Positions 25,380-33,913 of a stretch of DNA of 64,000 nt are shown piece by piece; the stretch's first letter is position 1; every line of letters starts with the position of its first letter. The stretch is from assembly GCF_031085175.1 (NCBI RefSeq), contig NZ_JAVHUY010000055.1:1-64000 (forward strand), written 5' to 3'. A model generated the notes under the pieces. That model was not told where the DNA came from, did no database searches, and was given only the letters and a program-made list of their open reading frames with translations. Position numbers and translations under genes: made by a program. This DNA comes from Phytohabitans maris. GTDB lineage: Bacteria; Actinomycetota; Actinomycetes; Mycobacteriales; Micromonosporaceae.

Positions 25380-26200
25380 AGCGCGGCGAGGAACCCGTCC
25401 GGGATGGGGTGGGACACGAGCGCTTCGAGGTCGGCCAGCTGCGACCGGCTGGAGACGCCGACCACCGTGGAGTCGATGTCCGGGCTGGCGAGCGAGAAGT
25501 GCAGGGCGGCGGCCGGCAGCGGCACGCTCCACTCGCGACAGAGCGCGGCCAGCCGGTCCACCTGGGCCAGCACCTCGGGCGCGGCCGGCCGGTACGCGTA
25601 CCTGCCCGCGGCCCGGGCGGAGCCGGCGAGCAGCCCGCCGCCGAAGGGGGCCGCGTTGAAGACCAGCATGCCGCGCGCCTTCGCCGCGGCGATGAGGTCG
25701 GCGGCGCCGCGGTCCACCAGCGTGTACCGGTTGTGGGTGAGCAGCGCGTCGAAGGCGCCGGTCCGCATGTACGCCTCGACCAGGTCGAGCGGGCCGGCGG
25801 CGATGCCGATCGCGTCGACAAGTCCCTGATCGCGGAGCCCGACGAGCGCCTCGATCGCCCCGCCCGGCGCGGCCGCCTCGGCGAGCGTGATGGTGTACGG
25901 GTCGTGCAGGTGGTAGATGGGGAGCCGGTCGACGCCGAGCCGGGTGACCGACTCCTCGAACGAGCGCTTGACCCGGTCGCCGTCGAAGACGCCGGTGACC
26001 GGGTCGGCGTCGGCCTTGGAGAAGACCCGGACCGCCACCGGAGAGGAGCGCAGCGCCTCCCCCAGCACCGTCTCGCTGCGCCCCGCCCCGTAGGCGTTCG
26101 ACGTGTCGACCTGCCCGAACGGTGAGCGGAGCAGGGCCAGCGCGAGGTCCACGTCGGACACCCGGGAGGCGCCGACCGTGACCGGACCGATCCTCGTCAT
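25376..26200 (-). CDS. Aldo/keto reductase family protein
   Basis: The 274-residue protein has the AKR tetrad: Asp in GQVDTSNAYG (near 32), Tyr37, Lys in VRVFSKAD (near 63) and His in IYHLHDPY (near 94). It resembles the L-galactose/D-arabinose dehydrogenase subgroup, which oxidises C1 of free sugars to lactones, as well as general NADPH reductases. Starts and stops overlap by four bases with the permease and GH2 genes. In this regulon it is a candidate for oxidising or reducing a released monosaccharide such as apiose. Confidence 0.85.
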   Translation of the reverse strand: MTRIGPVTVGASRVSDVDLALALLRSPFGQVDTSNAYGAGRSETVLGEALRSSPVAVRVFSKADADPVTGVFDGDRVKRSFEESVTRLGVDRLPIYHLHDPYTITLAEAAAPGGAIEALVGLRDQGLVDAIGIAAGPLDLVEAYMRTGAFDALLTHNRYTLVDRGAADLIAAAKARGMLVFNAAPFGGGLLAGSARAAGRYAYRPAAPEVLAQVDRLAALCREWSVPLPAAALHFSLASPDIDSTVVGVSSRSQLADLEALVSHPIPDGFLAAL

Positions 26201-27093
26201 CCCTTCACCGACCCCGCCGCGAGGCCGGCCATGATCTGCCGGTTGAGGAAGAGGTAGAGCACCAGGATGCCGAGCACGTTGATGCTGATCGCGGCGAAGA
26301 GTGGACCGTACTGGGTCGAGCCGTACTCGTCGCTGAACTGCAACAGTCCGACCTGGACGGTGGCGAGCTCGTCGCGCGTGGTGAAGGTGAGCGCGATGAG
26401 CAGGTCGTTCCAGACGCTGAAGAACTCGACCAGCGCGACCGTGACGATCGCGTTGCGCATCATCGGCACGGCGATGCTGACGAAGCCGCGGAGCATTCCC
26501 GCGCCGTCGACCGCCGCCGACTCGAAGATCTCCCGCGGGATGGCGCGCAGGTACGCGGCCATCAGGAAGACGGTCAGCGGCAGCCCCATCACCGTGTACG
26601 TGATGATGAGCGGCCACAGCGTGTTGGTGAGCCCGGCCTGGAAGTAGACGGTGAACAGCGGTACCAGGATCATCTGCCCGGGGATCATGATGCCGGCGAC
26701 GAAGGTGAGCAGTACCGTGCCGCGGCCCTTCCAGACCATCACCTCCAGCGCGAACGCGGCGGCGACGCCGAGCACGATCATGAAGGCGAGCGCGGGCACG
26801 GTGACCAGCACGCTGTTGAGCACGTTGCGCCCCAGCCCGCCGGCGGCCCACGCCTCGGTGTAGTTGTCGAGGTTGAAGCTCTCCGGCAGCGCCCAGGTCG
26901 GCTTGCTGAAGAACTCGTCCTGCGTCTTGAACGAGCCGAGCACCAGCCACACCAGCGGGTAGAGCTCGGCGACCACGAGCAGGCCGACGAGGATCCGGAC
27001 CGGCAGGCGGCGCAGCGTACGGCCGGCCCGCCGGCGTGGGGGCGGGGTGCCCGCGCGCGCCGCCCGTACCGGTACCTCGGTGAGAGTCGCCAT
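26197..27093 (-). CDS. Carbohydrate ABC transporter permease (MalG type)
   Basis: The 298-residue protein has a basic N-terminus, six membrane segments and the EAA loop ESAAVDGAGMLRGFVSIAVP near residue 200. The first periplasmic loop has TQDEFFSKPTWALPESFNLDNY, typical of CUT1-family second permeases. It pairs with the MalF-type permease encoded just upstream (one-base stop/start overlap). No ATPase gene lies in this operon, so a shared MsmK/MsiK-type ATPase encoded elsewhere probably energises it, which is usual in actinomycetes. Confidence 0.94.
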   Translation of the reverse strand: MATLTEVPVRAARAGTPPPRRRAGRTLRRLPVRILVGLLVVAELYPLVWLVLGSFKTQDEFFSKPTWALPESFNLDNYTEAWAAGGLGRNVLNSVLVTVPALAFMIVLGVAAAFALEVMVWKGRGTVLLTFVAGIMIPGQMILVPLFTVYFQAGLTNTLWPLIITYTVMGLPLTVFLMAAYLRAIPREIFESAAVDGAGMLRGFVSIAVPMMRNAIVTVALVEFFSVWNDLLIALTFTTRDELATVQVGLLQFSDEYGSTQYGPLFAAISINVLGILVLYLFLNRQIMAGLAAGSVKG

Positions 27094-27977
27094 CAGGCCC
27101 TCGTGATGTCGCGTCGGGCCGACCGGAACACCGCGAGCGTCACCAGCAGGCACATGACCGTCAGGACGAACGCGATCGTGCTGCCGTATCCGTAGTCGGC
27201 GTAGTTGAAGACGGTGCGGTACATGTACAGCGTCAGGGGTGTGGTCTCCCCGCCCGGGCCGCCGTTGTTGAGCGCGAGCAGGGTGTCGAAGACCTTCAGC
27301 GTGTTGTTGACGCTGAAGATGACCGAGGAGAGCAGCACGGGCAGGGAGAGCGGCAGTACCACGTGCCGCACCAGCCGCCAGCCCGTCGCCCCCTCCAGCC
27401 TGGCCGACTCCAGGGTCTCCTCCGGGATGTCGACCAGGCCGGCGTAGAGCAGCACCGCGTAGAAGCCCATGGAGCGCCACAGCTCCATGAGGATGGCCAC
27501 CACGAACGTGCCGGTGCCGGTCGAGAACCAGTCCACCGCGGACAGGCCGGCCGCCTCCAGCCCGGAGTTGACCGGCCCGTCCTGCTGCCCGGTCGCGAAC
27601 AGGCTGTTGAACAGCAGCGCGACCGCGACCGTGGGCAGCACGGTCGGGAAGAACACCACCGTCCGCACGAACGTGGAGGCGCGCCGGAGCACGAACACGT
27701 ACAGCAGCGCCAGCGCGTACCCCAGGACGATCTGTCCGGCCGAGAGCACGAGCGCGTACTTCAGGGTGAACCACAGCGCCGAGCGGGCCTGCGGGTCCTC
27801 CGCGAAGCGGCTGAAGTTGTCGAGCCCGATGAACTCGAAACCGCTCAGCGGGTTGCCGGTGTAGAAGGTCAGCCCCAGCGACCAGAACACCGGCACCAGC
27901 TTGACGAGCGTGTAGACGAGCAGCGCGGGACCGAGAAGGATCAGTATCGCCTTCTTGTCACCCAGGACGCTCTGCAC
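27093..27977 (-). CDS. Carbohydrate ABC transporter permease (MalF type)
   Basis: This 294-residue CUT1 permease has six membrane segments and the coupling loop ESARLEGATGWRLVRHVVLP near residue 195. Its N-terminus lacks the extra MalF periplasmic domain of enteric proteins, as is normal in Gram-positives. The GTG start has GGAAGGGAAA five bases upstream. It lies 37 bases after the binding-protein gene. Confidence 0.94.
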   Translation of the reverse strand: MQSVLGDKKAILILLGPALLVYTLVKLVPVFWSLGLTFYTGNPLSGFEFIGLDNFSRFAEDPQARSALWFTLKYALVLSAGQIVLGYALALLYVFVLRRASTFVRTVVFFPTVLPTVAVALLFNSLFATGQQDGPVNSGLEAAGLSAVDWFSTGTGTFVVAILMELWRSMGFYAVLLYAGLVDIPEETLESARLEGATGWRLVRHVVLPLSLPVLLSSVIFSVNNTLKVFDTLLALNNGGPGGETTPLTLYMYRTVFNYADYGYGSTIAFVLTVMCLLVTLAVFRSARRDITRA

Positions 27978-28014
27978 GTGGCTTTCCCTTCCGGACGGCG
28001 GTGCGGTGCGGGGG

Positions 28015-29334
28015 TCAGCGCGCCTGGTCCAGGTCCGCCTGCAGCGTGGCCATGTACTTGTCGGCGGTCATCTTCCCGGTGAGCAGCAGCGCGGCGTTGG
28101 TCTGCGCGTCCGAGGTGGTCTTGGCGTCCATGAGCGCCTCGAACCACAGTACGGTCTCGCTGGCCTTGCTCACGATCTCCTGCAGCTGCGAGGTCAGCGG
28201 TGGCACGTTGCTGACCTGCTGGTTGGTACGGAAGCCGGAGATCACGCCCTGATTCTGCAGCACGCTGCTGCCGTAGTTCTCGGCGACGCACTTGAGCCAG
28301 TCACCGACCTTCGGCGTGTACGACCTGGTGGCGAGCGCGGTCGCGGCGCCGGCGTTGGCCGGCCACTGGCCGCTGTTGCCCTGTCCGCCGCTCACGGTCG
28401 GGAACGGGATGAAGCCGACGTTCTCCGCACCGACCTTGTTCTGCTGGGGGTCGTTGAGGTTGGCCAGGAACCAGGAGCCGTTGTACGTCATGGCGGCCTG
28501 GCCGTTGAGGAACTGGGCGTTCGCGGCATCGGTGGTGCGCGAGGTGATCCCCTCGCCGAACAGTCCCGCCGCGCCCAGGTCGGCGACGGCTTTGGCGGCC
28601 GCCACGTACCGCGGGTCGGTGAGCTTGGCCTCGCCCTTCTGGATCGCGAGCATCGCGTCCGGGCCGAGGCTGCGGAAGATGTACATGCCGATCAGCCGGG
28701 TGATCGGCCAGCCCTGGCTGCCCGCCTCGGTGATCGGCACGACGCCGGCCGCCTTGAACTTCTCCGCGGCCCGCACCAGCTCGTCCCAGGTCTGGGGCGG
28801 CTGGACGCCGTTGTCGGCGAAGAGCTTCTTGTTGTAGAAGATGCCTTCGATGTTGTACTGGAACGGCAGCGAGGCCATCGAGCCGTACGCCGACTTCACC
28901 GTGGAGGCGGCGGCCGGCAGGATGTCGTCCCAGACCCCGAGGTCCTTGAGGGTCTGCTCGTAGTCGGCGATCAGCTTGCCCTTGCCCAGGTCGCCGTTGG
29001 GCTTCACCTGGGCGGTGCCGGCCACGAACATGACCGGCAGCGCGTCCTGGCTGGCCAGGAGCGTTATCTTCTGTACGACGTCGGACTGTGCGACGGTCTC
29101 ACTGCTCAGCGGCAGGGCCTCTTCGGCCGTGGCGCACTGGTTCTTCGACAGCGTGGTCAGCTCATCCCGGATGATCGCGTTCTCCGCCGGGGTGAGCAGG
29201 CTGAACTTGTCGGGCGCGGAACCACCGCTGCCCGAACCGCCATCCGACGCACACCCGGCGAGCAGCAGCGCCGCCCCCGTTGCGGCCGTCACCCGGACGG
29301 CCCACCCGCGGCGCCCTGTCTTCGCTACCGACAC
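28015..29334 (-). CDS. Extracellular sugar-binding lipoprotein of an ABC importer
   Basis: The 439-residue protein starts with a basic n-region, a hydrophobic core and the lipobox LLAGC at about Cys28, followed by a Gly/Ser linker, so it is a membrane-anchored binding protein. The mature part has type-1 solute-binding features (LPFQYNIEGIFYNKKLF, WDELVRAAEKFKAAG, AMTYNGSWF) of the CUT1 oligosaccharide family. The GTG start has GAGGAGG four bases upstream. Operators at 29364 and, less exactly, over the start codon (29328-29341, CCGACACGTTTCCT) show that the operon is under the regional LacI control. The ligand is probably a plant oligosaccharide or glycoside. Confidence 0.93.
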   Translation of the reverse strand: MSVAKTGRRGWAVRVTAATGAALLLAGCASDGGSGSGGSAPDKFSLLTPAENAIIRDELTTLSKNQCATAEEALPLSSETVAQSDVVQKITLLASQDALPVMFVAGTAQVKPNGDLGKGKLIADYEQTLKDLGVWDDILPAAASTVKSAYGSMASLPFQYNIEGIFYNKKLFADNGVQPPQTWDELVRAAEKFKAAGVVPITEAGSQGWPITRLIGMYIFRSLGPDAMLAIQKGEAKLTDPRYVAAAKAVADLGAAGLFGEGITSRTTDAANAQFLNGQAAMTYNGSWFLANLNDPQQNKVGAENVGFIPFPTVSGGQGNSGQWPANAGAATALATRSYTPKVGDWLKCVAENYGSSVLQNQGVISGFRTNQQVSNVPPLTSQLQEIVSKASETVLWFEALMDAKTTSDAQTNAALLLTGKMTADKYMATLQADLDQAR

Positions 29335-29363
29335 GTTTCCTCCTCGTGAAGCGCGGCGGGACT

Positions 29364-29377
29364 TTGAAGCGTTTCAA
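29364..29377. promoter_or_regulatory. LacI-type operator before the sugar transporter operon
   Basis: TTGAAGCGTTTCAA is an inverted repeat apart from its two positions flanking the central CG. It is 30 bases upstream of the binding-protein start and faces the site at 29475 across the divergent promoter. Confidence 0.75.
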
Positions 29378-29474
29378 CGCGGAGGTTAGCCCCGTCACCA
29401 ACACACTGTCAAGGATCTCACAAGTGCAGGGCATACCTCTTGCCACGGGGGCGCCGCGTAACATTCACTGGCGT

Positions 29475-29488
29475 TTGACAGGTTTCAA
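29475..29488. promoter_or_regulatory. LacI-type operator before the SDR operon
   Basis: TTGACAGGTTTCAA differs from the copy at 32152 at one position and lies 22 bases upstream of the SDR start. Together with the site at 29364 it would control the two divergent operons. Confidence 0.74.
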
Positions 29489-29510
29489 GTAACGGTTGGG
29501 AGTGACCGCT

Positions 29511-30239
29511 GTGCGGCTCTCGGGCAAGCGAGCCATCGTCACCGGCGCCGCGGGCGCGCTGGGCACCGTCATCGCCGAACACCTGGCCGCCGAGGGCGCC
29601 CGGGTCGCCGGCCTCGACCTCAACGCCGAGGGACTCGACAAGAACGGCGCCCTCGCACTGGCCGCGCCGGTCGACCTGACCGACTTCGCCGCGGTACAGG
29701 CGGCGGTGGGCACGGTGACCGACGCCTGGGGCGGCGTCGACATCCTGGTCAACGGCGCCGGCGGCGGCGCGGTCGCGTTCTTCCACGAGATGAGCTACGA
29801 GACCTGGACGACGCAGGTCGACCGCAACCTCACCACGGTCTTCAACGTCACCCGCGCCGCCCTGCCGTCGATGCTCGCCCAGTCGCACGGCCGCATCGTC
29901 AACATCGCCTCGGTCGCCGCCATCGCCGGCGGCCGCCTGGTCCGCGGCGCCACCGCGTACGCGGCCGCGAAGGCGGGCGTGGTCGGCCTGACCAAGGCAC
30001 TCGCCATCGAGGTCGCCGAGCAGGGCGTGACGGTCAACTGCATCGCCCCCGGCGCCCAGGCCACGCCGGGCCGCGACCGCGACACCCCGGAGCGCCGCGA
30101 GGCCCTGCTCGGCCAGATCCCCACCCGCCTGCTCGGCCAGCCCGGCGACCTGGCCGAGACGATCGTCTTCCTGGCCTCGCCGGCCGCCGTCAACATCACC
30201 GGCGTCATCCTCCCGCTCGACGGCGGGCACTCGATCTGA
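29511..30239 (+). CDS. Short-chain dehydrogenase/reductase
   Basis: The 242-residue classical SDR has the cofactor motif IVTGAAGALGTVIAE near 10, an Asp after the second strand (AGLDLNAEG) favouring NAD, NGAGGG near 84, the catalytic Ser in VNIASVAAIAGG near 130 and YAAAKAG near 148. The GTG at 29511 has GGGAG eight bases upstream; GTG 29502 and TTG 29496 are weaker. It is 22 bases from an operator and is followed by the CMD gene, so it is part of the LacI regulon. It could oxidise the released sugar, for example apiose, to its lactone. Confidence 0.9.
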   Translation: MRLSGKRAIVTGAAGALGTVIAEHLAAEGARVAGLDLNAEGLDKNGALALAAPVDLTDFAAVQAAVGTVTDAWGGVDILVNGAGGGAVAFFHEMSYETWTTQVDRNLTTVFNVTRAALPSMLAQSHGRIVNIASVAAIAGGRLVRGATAYAAAKAGVVGLTKALAIEVAEQGVTVNCIAPGAQATPGRDRDTPERREALLGQIPTRLLGQPGDLAETIVFLASPAAVNITGVILPLDGGHSI

Positions 30240-30253
30240 AAGGCGTCTCTGGC

Positions 30254-30658
30254 GTGAGCGACCGTCTGAAGCAGGGCAAGCGCAAGTTCGAGGAGCTCTA
30301 CGGCGAGGGCAAGGCCGACGGCCTGATCGCCATGCAGACCGGCCTGGCCCAGGACCTGGCGCGGTACGGCATCGAGTTCAACTTCGGCGACATCTACTCC
30401 CGCCCCGGCCTGACCCTGGCCCAGCGCGAAATGATCACTCTGGGCGCGCTGGTCGCGCTCGGCGGCCTGGAGCCGCAGCTCAAGGGCCACACGCGGGGCG
30501 CGCTCAACGCCGGCCTGACCCCGACCGAGATCCTCGAGACGGTCATCCACGTGGTCCAGTACTCCGGCTTTCCCCGCGCCCTCAACGCCATCCGCGTCGT
30601 GACCGACACCCTCGTCGAGTGCGGCGCCGAGATCCCCGAGCCACTCGGCCCTTCCTGA
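30254..30658 (+). CDS. Carboxymuconolactone decarboxylase (CMD) family protein
   Basis: This 134-residue all-helical protein has the CMD core LEPQLKGHTRGALNAGLT (about 74-92) with the conserved His, followed by PTEILETVIHVVQYSGFPRALNAI. There is no C-x-x-C, so it is not an AhpD-type peroxidase. True gamma-CMD decarboxylates a lactone in the protocatechuate pathway, but many members in sugar operons have unknown roles. A GTG start with AAAGG upstream lies 14 bases after the SDR stop. A decarboxylase or lactone-handling role beside the SDR is possible. Confidence 0.85.
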   Translation: MSDRLKQGKRKFEELYGEGKADGLIAMQTGLAQDLARYGIEFNFGDIYSRPGLTLAQREMITLGALVALGGLEPQLKGHTRGALNAGLTPTEILETVIHVVQYSGFPRALNAIRVVTDTLVECGAEIPEPLGPS

Positions 30659-30672
30659 GAGCTGATATACCC

Positions 30673-30695
30673 CGGTCCGCCGCACCTGCGGACCG
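30673..30695 (+). terminator. Hairpin after the SDR-CMD operon
   Basis: CGGTCCGC (30673-30680) and GCGGACCG (30688-30695) are exact 8-base arms with a 7-base loop, starting 15 bases after the CMD stop. It shares flanking sequence with the hairpin at 20950. Confidence 0.55.
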
Positions 30696-30908
30696 TTCGC
30701 TCCCGCGGGCACCGCTGCGGCCGGCGGCTCGCTGGCGCTCCCCGAAACCCCGACCTCCGCTGCCGGGTCCGCGGCGCAAGCCCAGAGGCCAAACCCGCAC
30801 GACCCGGCTCGTGGACACGGCACGCTGCCTCCCGCCCCTCGGGCGTGCTTCGCGGCGCCTATCGAGCTGCCCCGCTTGCGCGCCCAGGCGCCGGCCGCCC
30901 GGCAGCTC

Positions 30909-31190
30909 CGCCGCTGAGGCCATTCCGCGCTGAGGTCGCCCGGCTCCCCGCTGAGGCCGCCCCGCCGCTGAGGCCCCCGCTCCGCTGGCCGGTAGCTCCA
31001 GCGTCGAGGTCGCCCCGCTCCACCGCTGAGGCCGCTCCACCGCTGAGGCCCCCGCTCCACCGCCCGGCCGCCGGCCGCAGAGGTCGCCCCGCCGCCTGGT
31101 CGCTCCGCCGCTGCACCGCTGAGGCCGCTCCGCCGCTGGGTCGCCCCTCTCCGCCGGCCGGTCGCTCCGCCGCCGGGGTCGCGCGCGCCC
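30909..31190. repeat. Degenerate GC-rich tandem repeat
   Basis: At least ten imperfect copies of a unit close to CCGCTGAGGCCGCTCCA follow one another, with unit lengths of about 16 to 22 bases and expansions of the CCCCGCTCC part. The pattern starts near CCGCTGAGGCCATTCCG and fades into CCGCCGGGGTCG. It is non-coding and specific to this gap. Confidence 0.7.
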
Positions 31191-31221
31191 ACGAGCCCAC
31201 GCTCGTGCTCGGTCGCCCGAC

Positions 31222-32094
31222 TCAGGAGGTGCGGCGCGGAGCAGGGCGGGTCGTGGTGCGGATGCGGTAGAGGCTCGTGGCGCCGGTGATGTAGAGGTCC
31301 TGGCCGGCGAAGCAGAGGTTGGAGACCACCTCGGGCACCGGGATGTGTCCCAGCCGCGACCCGTCCGGGGAGAGCACCCGCACCCCGTCGCCGCTGGAGG
31401 TCCAGAGGCGGCCGCGCTCGTCGACGCGGAAGCCGTCCGGGCAGCCGGGCGCGATCTCGGCGAAGACCCGGCCGCCCGCGCAGGAGCCGTCCGGCGTGAC
31501 GTCGTAGGCGCGGATGTGGTGGTGGCCGTCCGGGCGGTGCAGGACCGAGGTGTCCGACACGTAGAGGGTGCGGCCGTCCGGCGAGAAGGCCAGGCCGTTG
31601 GGGTGGACCATGTCGGTGACGACCGGGGTGGTCCGGCCGGTGCGCTCGTCGTGGCGAAAGACGTAACAGCCGCCGTACTCGGGTTCGGCGACGTGGCCCT
31701 GCTTGTCCGAGATGATGCCGTACGGCGGGTCGGTGAACCAGATCGCCCCGTCCGCGCCGACCACGACGTCGTTGGGCGAGTTGAGGCGGTGGCCGGCCCA
31801 CCGGTCGACGATCGTCACCACACCGCCGGCCGTCTCCCGTTCCACCGCGCGCCGCCCGTGCGAGCAGTGCACCACCGCGCCGGCCCGGTCGAGGGTGCGG
31901 CCGTTGACGAAGCCGGCCCGTTCGCGGTGGATCGTGGTGCGGCCGCTCGCCGGGTCATACTCGAGGATCCGGTCGTTGGGGATGTCGCTCCACCGCAGCC
32001 GGCCGGCGGCGGGCAACCACGCCGGGCCTTCGCCCCACCGCGTCCCAGTCGCTAACGTTTCAAGCTCAGCGCCGGGAGCGGTCAGTGCGGCCAT
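31222..32094 (-). CDS. SMP-30/gluconolactonase family lactonase
   Basis: The 290-residue six-bladed propeller has the family metal residues: Glu in GTRWGEGPAWL (near 21), Asn in LNSPNDVVVGADG (near 107), and Asp in CPDGFRVDERG (near 207), plus WFTDPPYGI and HPNGLAFSPDG. Such enzymes open sugar lactones to aldonic acids. No clear ribosome site was seen before the ATG. The gene diverges from the kinase operon across 88 bases that hold an operator. In this regulon its likely substrate is a sugar lactone such as D-apionolactone, filling the place of the unrelated lactonase ApnL. Confidence 0.9.
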   Translation of the reverse strand: MAALTAPGAELETLATGTRWGEGPAWLPAAGRLRWSDIPNDRILEYDPASGRTTIHRERAGFVNGRTLDRAGAVVHCSHGRRAVERETAGGVVTIVDRWAGHRLNSPNDVVVGADGAIWFTDPPYGIISDKQGHVAEPEYGGCYVFRHDERTGRTTPVVTDMVHPNGLAFSPDGRTLYVSDTSVLHRPDGHHHIRAYDVTPDGSCAGGRVFAEIAPGCPDGFRVDERGRLWTSSGDGVRVLSPDGSRLGHIPVPEVVSNLCFAGQDLYITGATSLYRIRTTTRPAPRRTS

Positions 32095-32151
32095 GAGCCG
32101 AAGTATCGCAGGGATCCGGAGTGTTCCGGTAGGAGGACTCCTCCGCTATGC

Positions 32152-32165
32152 TTGACACGTTTCAA
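32152..32165. promoter_or_regulatory. LacI-type operator before the L-erythrulose/apionate operon
   Basis: TTGACACGTTTCAA is the best copy of the motif. It lies 18 bases upstream of the kinase start and 58 bases upstream of the divergent SMP-30 start, and probably controls both, including lacI itself as last gene of the kinase operon. Confidence 0.78.
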
Positions 32166-32182
32166 GTACGGAGGTGGCGCTC

Positions 32183-33913
32183 TTGACCCGCTTGGCAAAC
32201 GACCCGGCCCGGTTCGCGGAGCAGTCCGCGGCGGGGTTCGCCCGGGCGTTCGGGGCGTGGGTGCGCCCGGTGCCGGGCGGCGTGGCGCGCCGCACCGAGG
32301 ACCCGTCGCCTCGGGTCGCACTCGTGGTGGGCGGCGGTTCCGGGCACTACCCGGCGTTCGCGGGCCTGGTCGGGCCCGGGCTCGCGCACGCCGCGGCCAT
32401 GGGCGACGTCTTCGCCTCGCCCTCGGCCCAGCAGGTGCACAGCGTCGCCCGCGCCGCCCAGCGCGGCCAGGGTGTCCTGCTCAGCTACGGCAACTACGCC
32501 GGCGACGTGCTCAACTTCGACCAGGCACAGGCCCGCCTGCGCGCCGAGGGCATCCCCTGCCAGACCGTCCTGGTCACCGACGACATCTCCAGCGCGCCGC
32601 CGGAGGCTCGCGCGCTGCGCCGCGGGATCGCCGGCGGCCTGGTCGTCTACAAGGTGGCCGGCGCCGCCTGCGCCGAAGGGCGCCCGCTCGACGAGGTGGC
32701 CCGGCTGGCGCGGCGGGCCAACGACCGCACCCGCACCCTCGGCGTCGCCTTCGGCGGCTGCACGCTGCCCGGCGCGGGTGAGCCGCTGTTCGGCGTACCG
32801 GCCGGGCGGATGGCGGTCGGCATGGGCATCCACGGCGAGCCGGGCATCGAGGAGGCCGAGGTGCCCACCGCCGCCGAGCTGGCCGGGCGGCTGGTCGACG
32901 CGCTGCTGGGCGAGCTTCCCGACGACCTGCCGGCGGCGCGCGGCGCCCGGGCCGTCGCGATCCTCAATGGACTCGGCGCGGTCAAGTACGAGGAGCTGTT
33001 CGTGCTCTACGAAGCGGTCGCCGCGCGGCTCGACGCGGCCGGCGTGCACATCGTCGAGCCGGAGGTCGGCGAGCTGGTGACCAGCCTCGACATGGCCGGC
33101 GTCTCGCTCACCATCTGCTGGCTGGATGGCGAGCTGGAGCCGCTGTGGCGGGCCGCGGCCGACACGCCCGCCTACCGCAAGGGCAGCCTCACCCCGGCCG
33201 CCGAGCCATCCACTGTGGACGTGACCGGCGAGCCCGTGACGCGTACCGGAGAGATAGTGAGCGCGCCCGACGCGGGCCGGCGGGGCGCCGCGGCGGTGCG
33301 GGACGCGCTGGCCGCCGCGGTCGGTGCCCTCGACGCGCACGGCGACCACCTCGGGCGGCTGGACGCGGTCGCCGGCGACGGTGACCACGGCCTCGGGATG
33401 GGGCGCGGGGCGCGGGCCGCGCTGGCGGCGGCCGAGCGGGTGGTGGCGGCCGGCGGCGGCACCGGCACCGCGCTGCGGCAGGCCGGCGAGGCGTGGGCGG
33501 ACCGGGCCGGCGGCACCTCCGGGGCGCTGTGGGGCGTCGGGCTGGAGGCGCTCGCGGGCGTGGTCGGCGACAAGGCCGAGCCGGACGCGGCCACGCTCGC
33601 GCTGGCGGTGGCGGCGGCGACCGACGCCATCGTGGACGCCGGCGGCGCGAAGGTCGGCGACAAGACCATGGTGGACGCGCTGGTGCCGTTCCGGGACGCG
33701 TTCGAGGCGGCGGCGCCGGAGGGCGTGCGGGGCGCGCTGGCGGCGGCCGTCCCGGCGGCGGAGCGGGCGGCCCGGGCGACCGCGGCGATGCTCCCCCGGC
33801 TCGGGCGGGCCCGGCCGCACGGCGAGCGCAGCCGCGGCACACCCGATCCCGGCGCGACGTCACTGGCGCTCGTGCTCCGCGCCGTACTGGACACAGTGGA
33901 GGATCAGGCATGA
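32183..33913 (+). CDS. lerK: Fused DhaK-DhaL kinase, probable L-erythrulose kinase
   Basis: The 576-residue ATP-dependent kinase joins a DhaK domain (about 1-330) and a DhaL domain (about 375-576). DhaK has [12 protein letters not shown] (near 47), [11 protein letters not shown] and [12 protein letters not shown] with the His that binds the carbonyl of the substrate. DhaL has the Mg-ATP motif [13 protein letters not shown] (near 395) and [12 protein letters not shown]. In actinobacteria this fusion type phosphorylates dihydroxyacetone or four-carbon ketoses (LerK, DerK). The next genes, RpiB- and TpiA-like isomerases plus OiaC- and ApnO-like enzymes, favour L-erythrulose. The TTG at 32183 has GGAGG eight bases upstream and gives the usual MTRLxNDP N-terminus. 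Confidence 0.82.
   Translation: MTRLANDPARFAEQSAAGFARAFGAWVRPVPGGVARRTEDPSPRVALVVGGGSGHYPAFAGLVGPGLAHAAAMGDVFASPSAQQVHSVARAAQRGQGVLLSYGNYAGDVLNFDQAQARLRAEGIPCQTVLVTDDISSAPPEARALRRGIAGGLVVYKVAGAACAEGRPLDEVARLARRANDRTRTLGVAFGGCTLPGAGEPLFGVPAGRMAVGMGIHGEPGIEEAEVPTAAELAGRLVDALLGELPDDLPAARGARAVAILNGLGAVKYEELFVLYEAVAARLDAAGVHIVEPEVGELVTSLDMAGVSLTICWLDGELEPLWRAAADTPAYRKGSLTPAAEPSTVDVTGEPVTRTGEIVSAPDAGRRGAAAVRDALAAAVGALDAHGDHLGRLDAVAGDGDHGLGMGRGARAALAAAERVVAAGGGTGTALRQAGEAWADRAGGTSGALWGVGLEALAGVVGDKAEPDAATLALAVAAATDAIVDAGGAKVGDKTMVDALVPFRDAFEAAAPEGVRGALAAAVPAAERAARATAAMLPRLGRARPHGERSRGTPDPGATSLALVLRAVLDTVEDQA

Larger units (their letters stand above)
30659..31221. other. Long convergent intergenic region
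   Basis: These 563 bases between the CMD and SMP-30 stops contain a hairpin close to the CMD stop and a degenerate tandem repeat, both listed separately. Open frames here are repetitive and rich in Arg, Gly and Pro, with no start signals, so I do not call a gene. Confidence 0.6.

Noticed and set aside
30582-31270. Open frames over the repeat region between the CMD and SMP-30 genes
   Set aside because: They translate only the tandem repeat into low-complexity Ser/Gly/Arg or Pro/Arg sequence in several frames and both strands.
32050-32063. A further operator-like sequence, CGCTAACGTTTCAA
   Set aside because: It lies inside the SMP-30 coding sequence and matches only the right half; it may be chance.
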